Positions 41,414-50,122 are shown, numbered from the stretch's first letter. The stretch is 64,000 bases of DNA from Chloroflexota bacterium (GCA_028873965.1 JAPPMU010000042.1:128383-192382), one strand, 5' to 3'. Translations and numbers: made by a program. Notes: generated from the sequence alone by a model not told the origin.

Positions 41414-43879
41414 TCACGGCGGTGAGGCTGTGTGCGTCCGTACCCACAACCCCGCGCCGTCAGTGATGTATTCTACCGTGCCGTCGCGAGCGGTGATGAA
41501 CACGCTCTCGTCGCCGATCATTGTTCTGAGTCGATCTGTGACCTCCGTATGCGGGTGTCCGTAGCGGTTCTCGATTCCGGCGGAAATGACGGCGGATTCC
41601 GGACTCACCGCGCTCAGGAACGACGGCGACGTCGAAGAGAGGCTGCCGTGGTGGGCCACTTTGAGCACGTCGGAACGAAGTCCTTCACCCAAGGTGTCAA
41701 CCAGGTATCGCTCGACATCCTGTTCCACGTCGCCGGTCAGCAGAAAAGAAACCTCCCCATAGGTCAGACGGATAACGACGCTCTGGTTGTTTGTGTGGGG
41801 ATCAATGCGCGACGGTATCTTTCCCGCCGGTGGATGGAGGACTTCCATCACCACACCCGAGTCCAGTTGGACGCGATGCCCGGCCTGCACCCGAACCGCA
41901 GGACGCTCAAGCTGATTGAGCGCCGATTGCCACTGGTGAAACAACGCCGACTCCGAGGATATCGGTCCCTGAATGACCATGTCGGCGTCGTAGCGGTCGA
42001 GAACGCCGATCAAGCCGCCGGCGTGATCGCTGTCCAGATGCGTCGCCACCACCACGTCCAGGCCGCGGTCGCCCGGGGGCAAACGCTGACCCAAAGCGAG
42101 CAACGCGACCCGAGGATCCGGTCCGCCGTCAACCAGCGCTTGTCGACCCTGTGGGGTCACCACCAGGATGGCGTCACCCTGTCCCACGTCCAGCACGTGA
42201 ACGTGGAGCATACCGTCCGCCCGCGTCGCCGACATTTGACCCAACAGCAGGATGGCGCCCAGGACGGCAACCGGCGTCACTCCCGCCACGAAGCCGACAA
42301 CTCCGCCGGGGCGCCACCTCGGTCCGCGTCTCCAACCGGAAGCGAACCGGCGCGCCCGCCTCGATGACATCAGCATAGCCGCTATACCCAGACCCGCGTA
42401 CCACGCCAATGCTGCCACCGGCGTTACCCAGCCGGCCGGAGCCATCACCGGCGGCATCGCCTCCGCCACCTGAATGATCCACGCAATCGGAGCCCAGGCC
42501 AAAACGCCCAACGCCTGCGCCAACCACGGGGCTACAACACCCGCCGCGGCCGTTGCGGCCGCGGCCACCAACGCCATGGGCATGGCGGGCATTGCCAGAA
42601 TGGTCGCCGGCACGCTCATGACCGGAATCTCCCCAAAATGCATCGCGATCAGCGGAACTGTGGCCAGCGTGGTGGTAGTGGAAATGACGACAGAGGCGAT
42701 CAACAATGTCAGGCCGTATTGCAGCCATCTCGAGGCCCAGGCGTTCGAGCCGCCGGCAAACGTCGCGACGGCGCCCGAAAGGAGCGTGATCAAAGGCAGA
42801 CCGACAATCACCCCGGCCATCGCCGTGAAACTGAGTTGAAACGAGAGACTGGTCAGCAGCGTGGGGTCTGCGCACACCATCACCCCGCCCGCCAGCGCCA
42901 GCGCGGTCAGCCCGCGCATCCCGCGCCCGGTCAGCCCCTGCGCCAGGGCCAGGCTGCCCATGATCGCCGCCCGCACCACCGGTGGATCCAGCCCGGACAC
43001 GACCGCATAGACCCAAACGGTCGCCATCGCGCCAAAGATGGCCAATGGGTTTCCATTGCCCAACGTCGCCGAGCCGATGCCCAACGCCAGGGCCAGCACA
43101 ATCCCGACGTGCAGCCCCGATATGGCCAGCAGATGGGACATGCCGGCGGTGCGAAACGAATCTTTCACCTCCGCCGGGAGCTCGGTTCGGATGCCGAGGA
43201 GCAGGGCCTGCGCTAAACCGGACTCGGGAACCGGCATGGCTCGCTGCAAAGCTGATGCCAAGCTTGCCCGCAACCGGTGCAGCGCGGCCGTCGCCCAATG
43301 GCCGCCACCTGTGGACACTGTTTCCGCCTCCCGCGCCCACAAAACACCCGCAATCCCCTGTGCTTCCAGCCACGCGGCGTAATCGAAGTCTCCGATGGGC
43401 TCTGGCCTTTCCAAACTGCCCGACATGCTAAGAGTGTCCCCGTATCGCAGATGAGGCGGGCCGCGTAGCGCCGCAAGATCAGGTGGAGGCAGGGCGTACA
43501 CCAGCAGTCCGGTTCCAACGGGAACGCTGCCAGGCTCTTGCGCCGGATCAGCGATCACCTCTCCGCGGAAGCGAACCCGGCTCCCCGATGCGGTTGGCGC
43601 GTCGGATACGATTACCGTTACCGCGGCTGGGCCTTCCGGCACCAGGGGCGCCGACGTATCGGCGCCCAACTCGCCACGCCAGCCTCCCAACACCAACGCA
43701 GCGCCTAAAACCACCGGCGCGACGGGAAGCCCGGCCACTTTCAAGCCGACGGCCAACGCAACCGCAGCCAACCCCAGCATCAGCAGCGGCCACGGCGAGC
43801 CCAGGGCAGTATCGAACCAGAGCGTTAGACCCACGCCGGCGATCACTGCTGCGACGGCAAGCTCAGGGAATGTCCGCAT
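41414..43879 (-). CDS. comEC: ComEC/Rec2 DNA-uptake channel
   Basis: An 821-residue polytopic membrane protein. The N-terminal DUF4131 region with an OB-like fold spans about 40-190, the competence channel domain about 215-500 starts with S-H-L-L-A-I-S-G-L-H-V-G-I (about 251-263), and the C-terminal metallo-beta-lactamase domain starts V-L-D-V-G-Q-G-D-A-I and includes V-V-A-T-H-L-D-S-D-H-A-G-G (the H-x-D-x-D-H motif). It moves single-stranded DNA into the cytoplasm during transformation; the lactamase domain may degrade the other strand. comEA lies upstream on the same strand. Confidence 0.95.
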   Translation of the reverse strand: MRTFPELAVAAVIAGVGLTLWFDTALGSPWPLLMLGLAAVALAVGLKVAGLPVAPVVLGAALVLGGWRGELGADTSAPLVPEGPAAVTVIVSDAPTASGSRVRFRGEVIADPAQEPGSVPVGTGLLVYALPPPDLAALRGPPHLRYGDTLSMSGSLERPEPIGDFDYAAWLEAQGIAGVLWAREAETVSTGGGHWATAALHRLRASLASALQRAMPVPESGLAQALLLGIRTELPAEVKDSFRTAGMSHLLAISGLHVGIVLALALGIGSATLGNGNPLAIFGAMATVWVYAVVSGLDPPVVRAAIMGSLALAQGLTGRGMRGLTALALAGGVMVCADPTLLTSLSFQLSFTAMAGVIVGLPLITLLSGAVATFAGGSNAWASRWLQYGLTLLIASVVISTTTTLATVPLIAMHFGEIPVMSVPATILAMPAMPMALVAAAATAAAGVVAPWLAQALGVLAWAPIAWIIQVAEAMPPVMAPAGWVTPVAALAWYAGLGIAAMLMSSRRARRFASGWRRGPRWRPGGVVGFVAGVTPVAVLGAILLLGQMSATRADGMLHVHVLDVGQGDAILVVTPQGRQALVDGGPDPRVALLALGQRLPPGDRGLDVVVATHLDSDHAGGLIGVLDRYDADMVIQGPISSESALFHQWQSALNQLERPAVRVQAGHRVQLDSGVVMEVLHPPAGKIPSRIDPHTNNQSVVIRLTYGEVSFLLTGDVEQDVERYLVDTLGEGLRSDVLKVAHHGSLSSTSPSFLSAVSPESAVISAGIENRYGHPHTEVTDRLRTMIGDESVFITARDGTVEYITDGAGLWVRTHTASPP

Positions 43880-43905
43880 CGCCCGCCGGTACCGTAGCGC
43901 TCGCG

Positions 43906-44030
43906 CGTACCCAGTTTGTCATCGCGAGGAGCGCAGCAAGGTGGCGATCTCGTTGCCGGAGCGACGCTCCCTCCAGCGCCGGGATTGCCGCGCTTCGCTC
44001 GCAATGACAGGTTGCGCGAAGTGGGTACGC
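43906..44030. repeat. 125-bp inverted-repeat element
   Basis: Ends GCGTACCCA and TGGGTACGC; just inside are TGTCATCGCGAGGAGCG and CGCTCGCAATGACA, also inverted. It has the pattern of a dispersed palindromic element, here in the comEA-comEC spacer. No clear target duplication; one copy in the window. Confidence 0.55.
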
Positions 44031-44114
44031 ATCAGCATCGTGGTGCCCTTGCCGCGTGGTCCAGCTAGACAGACGGGACACACGCGCGGCCGCGACGTCA
44101 CCGGGCGAACATAC

Positions 44115-44807
44115 TCAGTGCGGGTCAACCGTGATCAGTTCAGCTATCCGCCGGAATATGCCATCGCCAATGCCCGAGACTTCGGTAATCGCGTCGGGGC
44201 TGGCGAAAGGCCCTTGCTGCTCCCGGTGGGCAACGATCGACGCCGCCCGCACGCCACCGATGCCGGGTAGGGTCTCCAGGCACGCGGCATTCGCCGTATT
44301 GATGTTCACCGGCGGCTGGCAACTTTCGGAAACGCCCACTTCGTCAGCGTTCGGCGCCGACCCATCGTGCAAAGGTTCACCAGGTCCGACAGGCTCACCG
44401 GCAGTGGGGATGTTGTAATGAGCCGCGTCGGTAGCGTAAGCAGCCAGGTTGACCCGGCTCAGGTCAGCGTTTTCAGTGGCTCCACCGGCAAGACGCAGCG
44501 CCGCGTCCAGCCGTTCGCCTTTCGCTACTGTGTACACGCCGGGGTTGACCACCTCACCGGTGATGTACACGGCGATCTCCTCCGGAAGGACCGTCGGAGA
44601 TGGCGTCAGCGCTGAGGCGGCGGCTCCGGGCGATCCGACCGTACTGGGTTCAGAGGTCTCCGCCGGTGCGATTATTCGGACCCCATCCGGCTCCGGTTCA
44701 GCGGCGCCGCCGGCAAAAACCATCCACGCCGCAACGAACAACAGGGACAGCGCCACCGCTCCGGAGATTCCGACCGCGATCAGTTTCTTCGTCCCTGATG
44801 GTCCCAA
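44115..44807 (-). CDS. comEA: ComEA-like DNA-binding competence protein
   Basis: A 230-residue protein: N-terminal transmembrane anchor (about 7-32), a Pro/Thr-rich linker, an SLBB domain (about 78-128, V-Y-I-T-G-E-V-V-N-P-G-V-Y), a second linker, and a C-terminal helix-hairpin-helix domain (V-N-I-N-T-A-N-A-A-C-L-E-T-L-P-G-I-G). It binds incoming double-stranded DNA at the membrane and hands it to ComEC. I start at TTG 44807, with GGAGGG 7-8 bases upstream; a GTG at 44834 in the same frame would lie at the foot of a terminator hairpin. comEC follows. Confidence 0.88.
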   Translation of the reverse strand: MGPSGTKKLIAVGISGAVALSLLFVAAWMVFAGGAAEPEPDGVRIIAPAETSEPSTVGSPGAAASALTPSPTVLPEEIAVYITGEVVNPGVYTVAKGERLDAALRLAGGATENADLSRVNLAAYATDAAHYNIPTAGEPVGPGEPLHDGSAPNADEVGVSESCQPPVNINTANAACLETLPGIGGVRAASIVAHREQQGPFASPDAITEVSGIGDGIFRRIAELITVDPH

Positions 44808-44834
44808 GACGGTATCCCTCCAGGCCGTGCACAC

Positions 44835-44863
44835 AAAAAGCCGACCGCGAAGCGCGTCGGCTT
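44835..44863 (-). terminator. Intrinsic terminator in the comEA leader
   Basis: On the minus strand AAGCCGAC...GTCGGCTT form an 8-bp stem with an inner GCG/CGC and TTCG-type loop, followed by five Ts (44835-44839). It lies 28 bp upstream of the chosen comEA start, so it could end a short upstream transcript or attenuate comEA. Confidence 0.65.
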
Positions 44864-44941
44864 CCCCACTTCACATCCCCCGCGCCTCGCTGTCGGCCGT
44901 GCTCGATTTAACCACGTTACGTAAACGAAATGCACGCGCCT

Positions 44942-44971
44942 AGATTACCAGATTTTGCCTTTTTTTGTGAA
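44942..44971 (-). promoter_or_regulatory. Candidate promoter ahead of the comEA leader
   Basis: TTCACA (44966-44971) and TAATCT (44942-44947) on the minus strand with an 18-bp spacer. It would start a transcript of about 95-100 nt ending at the terminator 44835-44863. The gap 44808-45151 holds no other recognisable gene; a small hairpin TGACGGC/GCCGTCA lies at 45121-45144 next to the kinase stop. Confidence 0.35.
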
Positions 44972-45151
44972 TTTCTTATCAATCTTCATATTTGGGCCGT
45001 CCGGCAACGGCGCCGGCGTTCCATCAGACCGTTGGCAGCGGTGGGCCAGGACTGTGGGGTGGCGCACGTGTGGCCCTGCGTGGCAGCAACCAAGTCTCTC
45101 AATCGCCCACTGATCTGTCGTGACGGCTCTATTTGGCGCCGTCAGCACTGA

Positions 45152-46066
45152 CTACTCGTTCGCTGACTTCCCGGCCGCAATTCCGGCCCGCAACGCGTCG
45201 GCAGCCATGGGCCCGTACATACCAGCGACGACGGAGGCTCCTTCCTCCGCAATCCGCCAGTCCCGAGACTGGATCTCCTCAACCGATTGTTGCGCCAGGC
45301 GTCTGCCATAGTCATTGATAAACCTGCCCAAAGCCTCCGGATCCGCGTCCGGTGCCATCTGCCGAAACAGGCGGAACATGGGGTCGGTGCGAGCGGCGTT
45401 GTAGACATCGTGGAAGGTCAGGTTTGCTGGGTGGTCGCGCAGCAGCAGCGCCACGCCGAAGTCGATGATGCGGATGCCGCCTCCGGACGCCAGAATGGTA
45501 TGTGATCTTCCGTCCGGGTCGGATACCGTGGCATCGTTGTAGCAAATGCCGGCGGCGTGCAATCGCGACACGGCCGTTCCCAGTTCATTCCCGATGCCGT
45601 ACATCCGCTCGGGCGCGGCCTCGTCGGGGCTGAGCTCCGTCAGGAAAGGGCCGGGCACAAACTCCTCACTAAGGAATCCTTCGATGCTCGGCAACTGCCG
45701 TGGTCCCAATCCGAGGTCTCCGGCGATACGCGCGATTTCGGACTCGCCGGGGCTCTGGCACGGCTTGATCACGACGTCGACGGCTCGCTCGGGGAGCCCG
45801 CCGGTGATGATCGCCACGCGCCCCCGTGTGCGGCCGTCGTAGCGAATGTCCACATCGACCGCTTCGTCGCCGTACACCAGGGGGTAGGCGGCCGGGAACA
45901 AGCCGTAAACTGAAAAACGGGTAATTCGTGAATCCGCGACGAGTATTTCCCACAACTCGTCGCCCTGATCGGCCAGGGGCCACAACGGCCACAGGCGTTC
46001 GGGACACCTGCCATCCCGGACTGCGGCGTCCCGGGCCGCGATGTCACCCTCGTCCATACCGGCCAA
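45152..46066 (-). CDS. Protein kinase-like protein (BUD32/LPS-kinase type)
   Basis: A 304-residue protein. V-D-V-V-I-K-P-C (about 94-101) supplies the nucleotide-binding Lys, L-H-A-A-G-I-C-Y-N-D-A-T (about 169-180) resembles the catalytic loop (Y-N-D in place of H-R-D), and I-R-I-I-D-F-G-V-A (about 199-207) is the D-F-G motif. Small kinases of this kind phosphorylate lipopolysaccharide sugars or tRNA-modification partners; the target here is unknown. The start is uncertain: TTG 46066 or ATG 46057, but the frame reads sensibly (TEEQLASVRRVIAGL) up to a stop beside the upstream gene, without a standard start codon. Confidence 0.75.
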   Translation of the reverse strand: MAGMDEGDIAARDAAVRDGRCPERLWPLWPLADQGDELWEILVADSRITRFSVYGLFPAAYPLVYGDEAVDVDIRYDGRTRGRVAIITGGLPERAVDVVIKPCQSPGESEIARIAGDLGLGPRQLPSIEGFLSEEFVPGPFLTELSPDEAAPERMYGIGNELGTAVSRLHAAGICYNDATVSDPDGRSHTILASGGGIRIIDFGVALLLRDHPANLTFHDVYNAARTDPMFRLFRQMAPDADPEALGRFINDYGRRLAQQSVEEIQSRDWRIAEEGASVVAGMYGPMAADALRAGIAAGKSANE

Positions 46067-46129
46067 GCCGGCGATGACCCGGCGAACGGACGCAAGCTGC
46101 TCCTCAGTGTACCGAATGTCGGGCTCCGG

Positions 46130-46486
46130 TCACCCTTGCCCGCCCAGTGCGAAACCGCTCGGTTGCGTCTCATCCGGCGCCAACGCGCGGATGCGGACCA
46201 CCGCATGCAGGTTGATGGGTCCGTAAACGTGCGGGTAGATCTCGCCCGAACGGGAAGGCTCACACACCAACGGCGATCCTTCGGGCAGTCGCTCGGTGTC
46301 CACGTCCAACGCCAGCAGATCGGTCCGGCCGGCGAACAGCCGCGCCGCGACCCGCAGCATCTGCGCCTCGTCGGCGCTGGCGTGGATGAAGCCCTCTTCG
46401 GCCAATGAGGGAGCCCGATATTCGCCCACAGTGACGGCGGTCTCCCAATCGGACCGGAACGCCAGGTGGTAGATGATGGACGTCAT
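46130..46486 (-). CDS. DUF952 domain-containing protein
   Basis: A 118-residue protein. I-I-Y-H-L-A (residues 4-9), the central E-E-G-F-I-H-A-S (about 30-37) and H-V-Y-G-P-I-N (about 86-92) give the DUF952 pattern, an ADP-ribosyltransferase-like fold of unknown activity (relatives annotated as glutathione S-transferase by mistake). It lies between the kinase-like and serine hydrolase genes on the same strand, spaced 63 and 15 bp. Confidence 0.85.
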   Translation of the reverse strand: MTSIIYHLAFRSDWETAVTVGEYRAPSLAEEGFIHASADEAQMLRVAARLFAGRTDLLALDVDTERLPEGSPLVCEPSRSGEIYPHVYGPINLHAVVRIRALAPDETQPSGFALGGQG

Positions 46487-46501
46487 GTTCCCTGCACCCG
46501 A

Positions 46502-47614
46502 TTACCGGCAGGCTGCCCGCACCGCCCGCGAAATCGCGGCCAGGCGCGGGTTGTTGGTGGCGCTGGCCCGGAACCCGTTGGTGATGTACGCCACCGCCAG
46601 CCCCATGCCGGGATCAGCCCAGCCCACCGAGGTACCGGCGCCGCCATGCCCGAAGGTGCCCAGGCCGTCACCGGCGTTGGTGGTGGCGCCCATGCGGCTG
46701 TCGTCCAGCACCAGGCCCAGGGAGCGACGCATCCGCGTGCCCAGGGAAAAGTCGTTGGCTTCGGAATCGAGGCGCGTGACCTCGGCCACCGTCTCCGGCT
46801 TGAGAATGCGGACGCCGTCCAACTCTCCGCCGTTGCACATCATGGCGTAGAAACGGGCCAGATCGCGAGCGGTGAATATGCCACCGCCGGCGGGATGCAC
46901 CGCCTGGTGTACCTCCGGCCGGTTGTACGGGCGTATCATGCCCGGGCGATCGCAGTCTTCCATGGCGTGAATGCGGGAGACCCGGGGCTCAAGCTCCGGG
47001 GGCAACCCCACGTACCCGTCGTGCAACCCCAGCGGATCCAGGATCTCCTCCCGGAGAAATACGCCGATGTGTCGCCCGTCGATCCGGCGCACCAGCTCGC
47101 CGATCACCCAGCCAAAGTTGCGCGGATGGTACGCCATGATTTGCCCGGCGGGATAGTCGGGGATGATGTCCTCCATGCACTCGACCACGTAGTCCCAGTC
47201 CTGCCAACGGTCCCAGGACAATTCCGGCGGGGTCTCCGGAAAGCCGCCCCGGTGGGTCAGCACGTGACGGACCGTCACCGTATCCTTGCCGTGCTTGGCG
47301 AACTCCGGCCAGTGCTGCGCCACCGTGTCGTCCCAGTTCAACTGCCCCCGCTCCCAAAGGACGTGCAGGCAGGCCGCCGCCAACGGCTTGGTGGAAGAGT
47401 AGAGGATGAACATCGTGTCGGCCGCGACCGGTGTTCCGCCGGCGTCATCGGCCAGGCCGCCCCAGAGATCTACGGCGAGACGCCCGTGCCGATATACGGC
47501 GAGTCCGGCTCCCGGGTGCAACCCTTGGTCAATCTGTCGGCGGAACAGGTTTTCCAAATCCTGCACCGCCGCCGGGTCCATTTCTACTTCTTCCAAAACT
47601 GTGGTGGTGGTCAT
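46502..47614 (-). CDS. Beta-lactamase-related serine hydrolase (class C/EstB-like)
   Basis: A 370-residue protein of the beta-lactamase/transpeptidase-like fold without signal peptide. The S-x-x-K nucleophile is S-S-T-K (about 74-77), with the Y-x-N-equivalent at Y-H-P-R-N-F-G-W (about 157-164), and H-G-G-A-G-T (about 320-325) as the third motif. Such cytoplasmic members hydrolyse esters or D-amino-acid amides. Neighbour genes do not show the substrate. Confidence 0.88.
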   Translation of the reverse strand: MTTTTVLEEVEMDPAAVQDLENLFRRQIDQGLHPGAGLAVYRHGRLAVDLWGGLADDAGGTPVAADTMFILYSSTKPLAAACLHVLWERGQLNWDDTVAQHWPEFAKHGKDTVTVRHVLTHRGGFPETPPELSWDRWQDWDYVVECMEDIIPDYPAGQIMAYHPRNFGWVIGELVRRIDGRHIGVFLREEILDPLGLHDGYVGLPPELEPRVSRIHAMEDCDRPGMIRPYNRPEVHQAVHPAGGGIFTARDLARFYAMMCNGGELDGVRILKPETVAEVTRLDSEANDFSLGTRMRRSLGLVLDDSRMGATTNAGDGLGTFGHGGAGTSVGWADPGMGLAVAYITNGFRASATNNPRLAAISRAVRAACR

Positions 47615-47671
47615 CGATAGTCCTCTATGGTTTCGGGTGGAGCGAGGGAGTCCGGTGTCGAACCGGAAGGG

Positions 47672-48109
47672 TCAGTGAGCGAACACGGTGTTCAGGTTCG
47701 CCGACAGGTCAAAAAAGTGCTGCAAGCTCTGGTTGTACCGGAAGAACATGTCCGCCCGAAGCTGATCTCCCGTGGCATTGGTGGAAATCTCGTTCAGCAT
47801 GTCCAGGCTGACCAGCGTCTGGCCCGATCCGGCTCCGCCGTTGGCTTTGATGTCCTCCAGCATGGACCGCCAGGCGTCGGTCTCCATTTCAATAAAGAAG
47901 TCGACGTTGATCAGGTCGTATTCGGTGCCGGCCCGAACCGAAGTGCATTCGAATGCCTCGAAAGCGACCACAAACACGTCGTCGCCTACCTTGACGCCCA
48001 TGGAGGCGTCGACGGTGCCGATCTGCCGGTAGGCCGGGTCGTCGTTGACTAGCTGTCGCAGCTCTTCAAACCAGGCGAGCGACGGGAATACTATCGGTTC
48101 AGCAGTCAT
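47672..48109 (-). CDS. SCP-2-like lipid/sterol-carrier domain protein
   Basis: A 145-residue protein. F-P-S-L-A-W-F-E-E-L-R-Q-L-V-N (about 8-22) then a beta-sheet part with M-G-V-K-V-G-D-D-V-F-V-V (about 37-48) and a C-terminal helix N-Q-S-L-Q-H-F-F-D-L-S-A-N-L fit the SCP-2-like fold, often a hydrophobic-ligand binder. The family call is tentative. It is separated from FmdB-like gene by 61 bp on the same strand. Confidence 0.55.
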   Translation of the reverse strand: MTAEPIVFPSLAWFEELRQLVNDDPAYRQIGTVDASMGVKVGDDVFVVAFEAFECTSVRAGTEYDLINVDFFIEMETDAWRSMLEDIKANGGAGSGQTLVSLDMLNEISTNATGDQLRADMFFRYNQSLQHFFDLSANLNTVFAH

Positions 48110-48170
48110 TCAGGGGTTGCCTCCGGGCTCGGAAAACACCGGTCGCTGCGATGCGGGACCGGTCGTCACG

Positions 48171-48479
48171 CTATTCGTGGAAGTAAGGATCTCCCGTCTT
48201 CTCAGCGGATGAAAACGGGGCCATTTTGCGAAGATAATGGTCAGGGTCAGTGGTGGACGGGGCTTTGCCCAAAACGTCGTCAACCATCTTGTAGTACCGG
48301 GGATCCAGATCCCGGTAGGTATCGGCTTCGGTCCTGCCCCGCGAGAAGGAAGACATGATGCGTTCCATCCCGTAGTCACCACAATGTTCGCAGTTGACAT
48401 CGGTCGCCGCGGAGGCAACCTTGAAAAAGTAACTGCTCACCTGAGAGCAGGACTGGCAGCGATACTCGTAGATCGGCAT
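48171..48479 (-). CDS. FmdB-family zinc-ribbon protein
   Basis: A 102-residue protein. The N-terminal M-P-I-Y-E-Y-R-C-Q-S-C-S is the FmdB start, with the second knuckle N-C-E-H-C-G-D at about 29-35, giving a four-cysteine zinc ribbon. The rest is disordered and charged. FmdB was named as a putative regulator of formamidase genes; its role is uncertain. An acetamidase/formamidase is encoded in this window at 62.8 kb but not nearby. Confidence 0.88.
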   Translation of the reverse strand: MPIYEYRCQSCSQVSSYFFKVASAATDVNCEHCGDYGMERIMSSFSRGRTEADTYRDLDPRYYKMVDDVLGKAPSTTDPDHYLRKMAPFSSAEKTGDPYFHE

Positions 48480-48598
48480 GTGTGGACCACCTCAAGGATC
48501 GCGGGCAGAGCTGCCAAGCCTTGGCGTCGGCCACCCAACGAAATCCCGCAGGCGATGGTATAGGAACGCGCCGGCGGTGTCAAAACGGTCCCGCTAGC

Positions 48599-48774
48599 GT
48601 AACTGTTCAGATTTGATGTGACCGGCCCACCCCAAAACCGTCATACCGGCGAAAGCCGGTATCCAGAAAATCCTTGCTGTGCTCACGTTTGCCGGTAGCA
48701 GGGATTTCTGGGTTCCTGCTTTCGCAGGAACGATGTGCAACCCACAAGGAAACCCATCAACACTGAACAGTTAC
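48599..48774. mobile_element. 176-bp MITE, copy 2
   Basis: Same length and ends as the copy at 30430 (GTAACTGTTCAG ... CTGAACAGTTAC), differing at about eight positions. It is flanked by exact 8-bp direct repeats CCGCTAGC (48591-48598 and 48775-48782). The right repeat contains the stop codon of the TrmO-like gene, so insertion occurred 3 bp past the stop and left the reading frame intact. Confidence 0.9.
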
Positions 48775-48777
48775 CCG

Positions 48778-49221
48778 CTAGCCGGTGGTCCCGTCGAACC
48801 CGGCGCTGTGGCGCTTGATATCGATCACCGGCGACCCGTCCTGCGCGTCGAGTTCTGTCACCGAAATTATCGCCTCTCCGGTGCCCTCGTCGATCACCAC
48901 ATCCTGGATCAGGGCCACCGTCGCGCCGATAAAGTTGGGCCGGTACTGGCTGCGGGTGGCGAACACGCCCCGGATCGGGTTGGCCGGGTTATGCCCGGGA
49001 TGGAGCCGCAACTCGTAGCCCCGGGCTTTCGCACGGTGCAGGACAAACAAAGTCAGGATCCGGTCGCCCGCCTCCAGGCCCATCACGCCGTCAGCAAAGT
49101 CGGGGTGCACCACGATCTCCGACGGGCGTTCCCGCATTTCGTCAGAAGGCGCGTATTCGGTGAACTGGCTCCGAACGTACCCGACCGGCGCAATCCGGAT
49201 CACGCTGGGATCGGTTTTCAT
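48778..49221 (-). CDS. TrmO-like tRNA N6-threonylcarbamoyladenosine methyltransferase
   Basis: A 147-residue SAM-dependent protein of the TsaA/TrmO beta-barrel family. I-A-P-V-G-Y-V-R-S-Q-F (about 9-19), R-P-S-E-I-V-V-H-P (about 32-40), H-P-G-H-N-P...R-G-V-F-A-T-R-S-Q-Y-R-P-N-F-I-G (about 72-97) are typical. The enzyme methylates t6A37 in tRNA-Thr. At 147 residues it lacks the C-terminal extension of E. coli TrmO and resembles archaeal short forms. Start is the ATG at 49221. 19 bp after the hydrolase gene. Confidence 0.85.
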   Translation of the reverse strand: MKTDPSVIRIAPVGYVRSQFTEYAPSDEMRERPSEIVVHPDFADGVMGLEAGDRILTLFVLHRAKARGYELRLHPGHNPANPIRGVFATRSQYRPNFIGATVALIQDVVIDEGTGEAIISVTELDAQDGSPVIDIKRHSAGFDGTTG

Positions 49222-49240
49222 GGCTGCGTGCGGCGAACGT

Positions 49241-50122
49241 TCAGTTGGCCGCCACCGCCGCTCCAACGTCTGCCGACAGCGACGCCAACCAGTTAACCAC
49301 CGCCTCTCCGGCCGCCGGCATCATATTGGTCAGCGAGTGGTTCCCGCCCTCCAGCACCAGGTACTCAGCCCGGGGGCTGTTCACCGCGGCGGCGATCATG
49401 TCCTGCGGAACGTCCAGCAGCCGGGTGTGCGTTTCCTGCGAACCGGACAGCACGAAGAGTGGTGCCGTGATCTTCGGGGCGTGCATTACGACGTTGTACC
49501 GTTCCAGCGGGCCATGCTTGTCGATGTAGGCCATGGCCGAGAACATTTCCTTGATGGGGAAGTCCACGTAGAACAGGTCCAGGGCCCGCCCTTCGGCCTC
49601 CATGCGGTCCGCAGTCTCCAGGTTGGCACGGAACTCCTCGGCATCGGGAGACTCCATGTAGTAGGAACAGGACAGCCGCACCGGAGAAATGGGCACTACC
49701 GCCGCCACGCGCGGGTCGTTTTCCACCGCGCCGTAGTAGGTGACCTTGACCGCCCCCATGCTCTGGCCCAGGATGGCAATGCGACGGTATCCCTGCGCTT
49801 CCAGGTAATCGATGCCCGCCCGGAGGTCCTGCCGGCTGTTGTCGAGGATTTCATACGCGTTGCCCTCGGCCACTCCGGTTTGGCGGTCCACCCAGACGGT
49901 GTCGTGGCCCCGCGTGTTCAGCGTCAACGCCGCGTAGCCCGCGTTCCGCAAGTCGTTGGCCATGTTGGCCGTTGCCGGCGTGTAGAAGTTGCGGCCCGAA
50001 CCGTGAATGACCATGGCAGCGTCTATGGGGCCGGCTGGCGTCGCGCTGCTTTCGGGAGCGAAAAACGCTCCGTCCAATTCCATGCCATCCGCGGCGGTGA
50101 TCCGAATCAGGTCAACCAGCAT
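49241..50122 (-). CDS. Alpha/beta hydrolase (dienelactone hydrolase/peptidase-like)
   Basis: A 293-residue hydrolase. V-I-H-G-S-G-R-N-F (about 39-47) is the oxyanion loop, I-L-G-Q-S-M-G-A-V (about 117-125) the nucleophile elbow with Ser, F-V-L-S-G-S-Q-E (about 223-230) the Asp/Glu strand, and E-G-G-N-H-S-L (about 260-266) the catalytic His. No signal peptide. Start at ATG 50122 with AGGAGG 7 bases upstream. Substrate unknown. Confidence 0.88.
   Translation of the reverse strand: MLVDLIRITAADGMELDGAFFAPESSATPAGPIDAAMVIHGSGRNFYTPATANMANDLRNAGYAALTLNTRGHDTVWVDRQTGVAEGNAYEILDNSRQDLRAGIDYLEAQGYRRIAILGQSMGAVKVTYYGAVENDPRVAAVVPISPVRLSCSYYMESPDAEEFRANLETADRMEAEGRALDLFYVDFPIKEMFSAMAYIDKHGPLERYNVVMHAPKITAPLFVLSGSQETHTRLLDVPQDMIAAAVNSPRAEYLVLEGGNHSLTNMMPAAGEAVVNWLASLSADVGAAVAAN

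Noticed and set aside
44864..45151. Possible SRP RNA or tRNA in the comEA-kinase gap
   Set aside because: I looked on both strands for the SRP GGAAGG-type apical motif and for tRNA T-arm/anticodon patterns; none fits.
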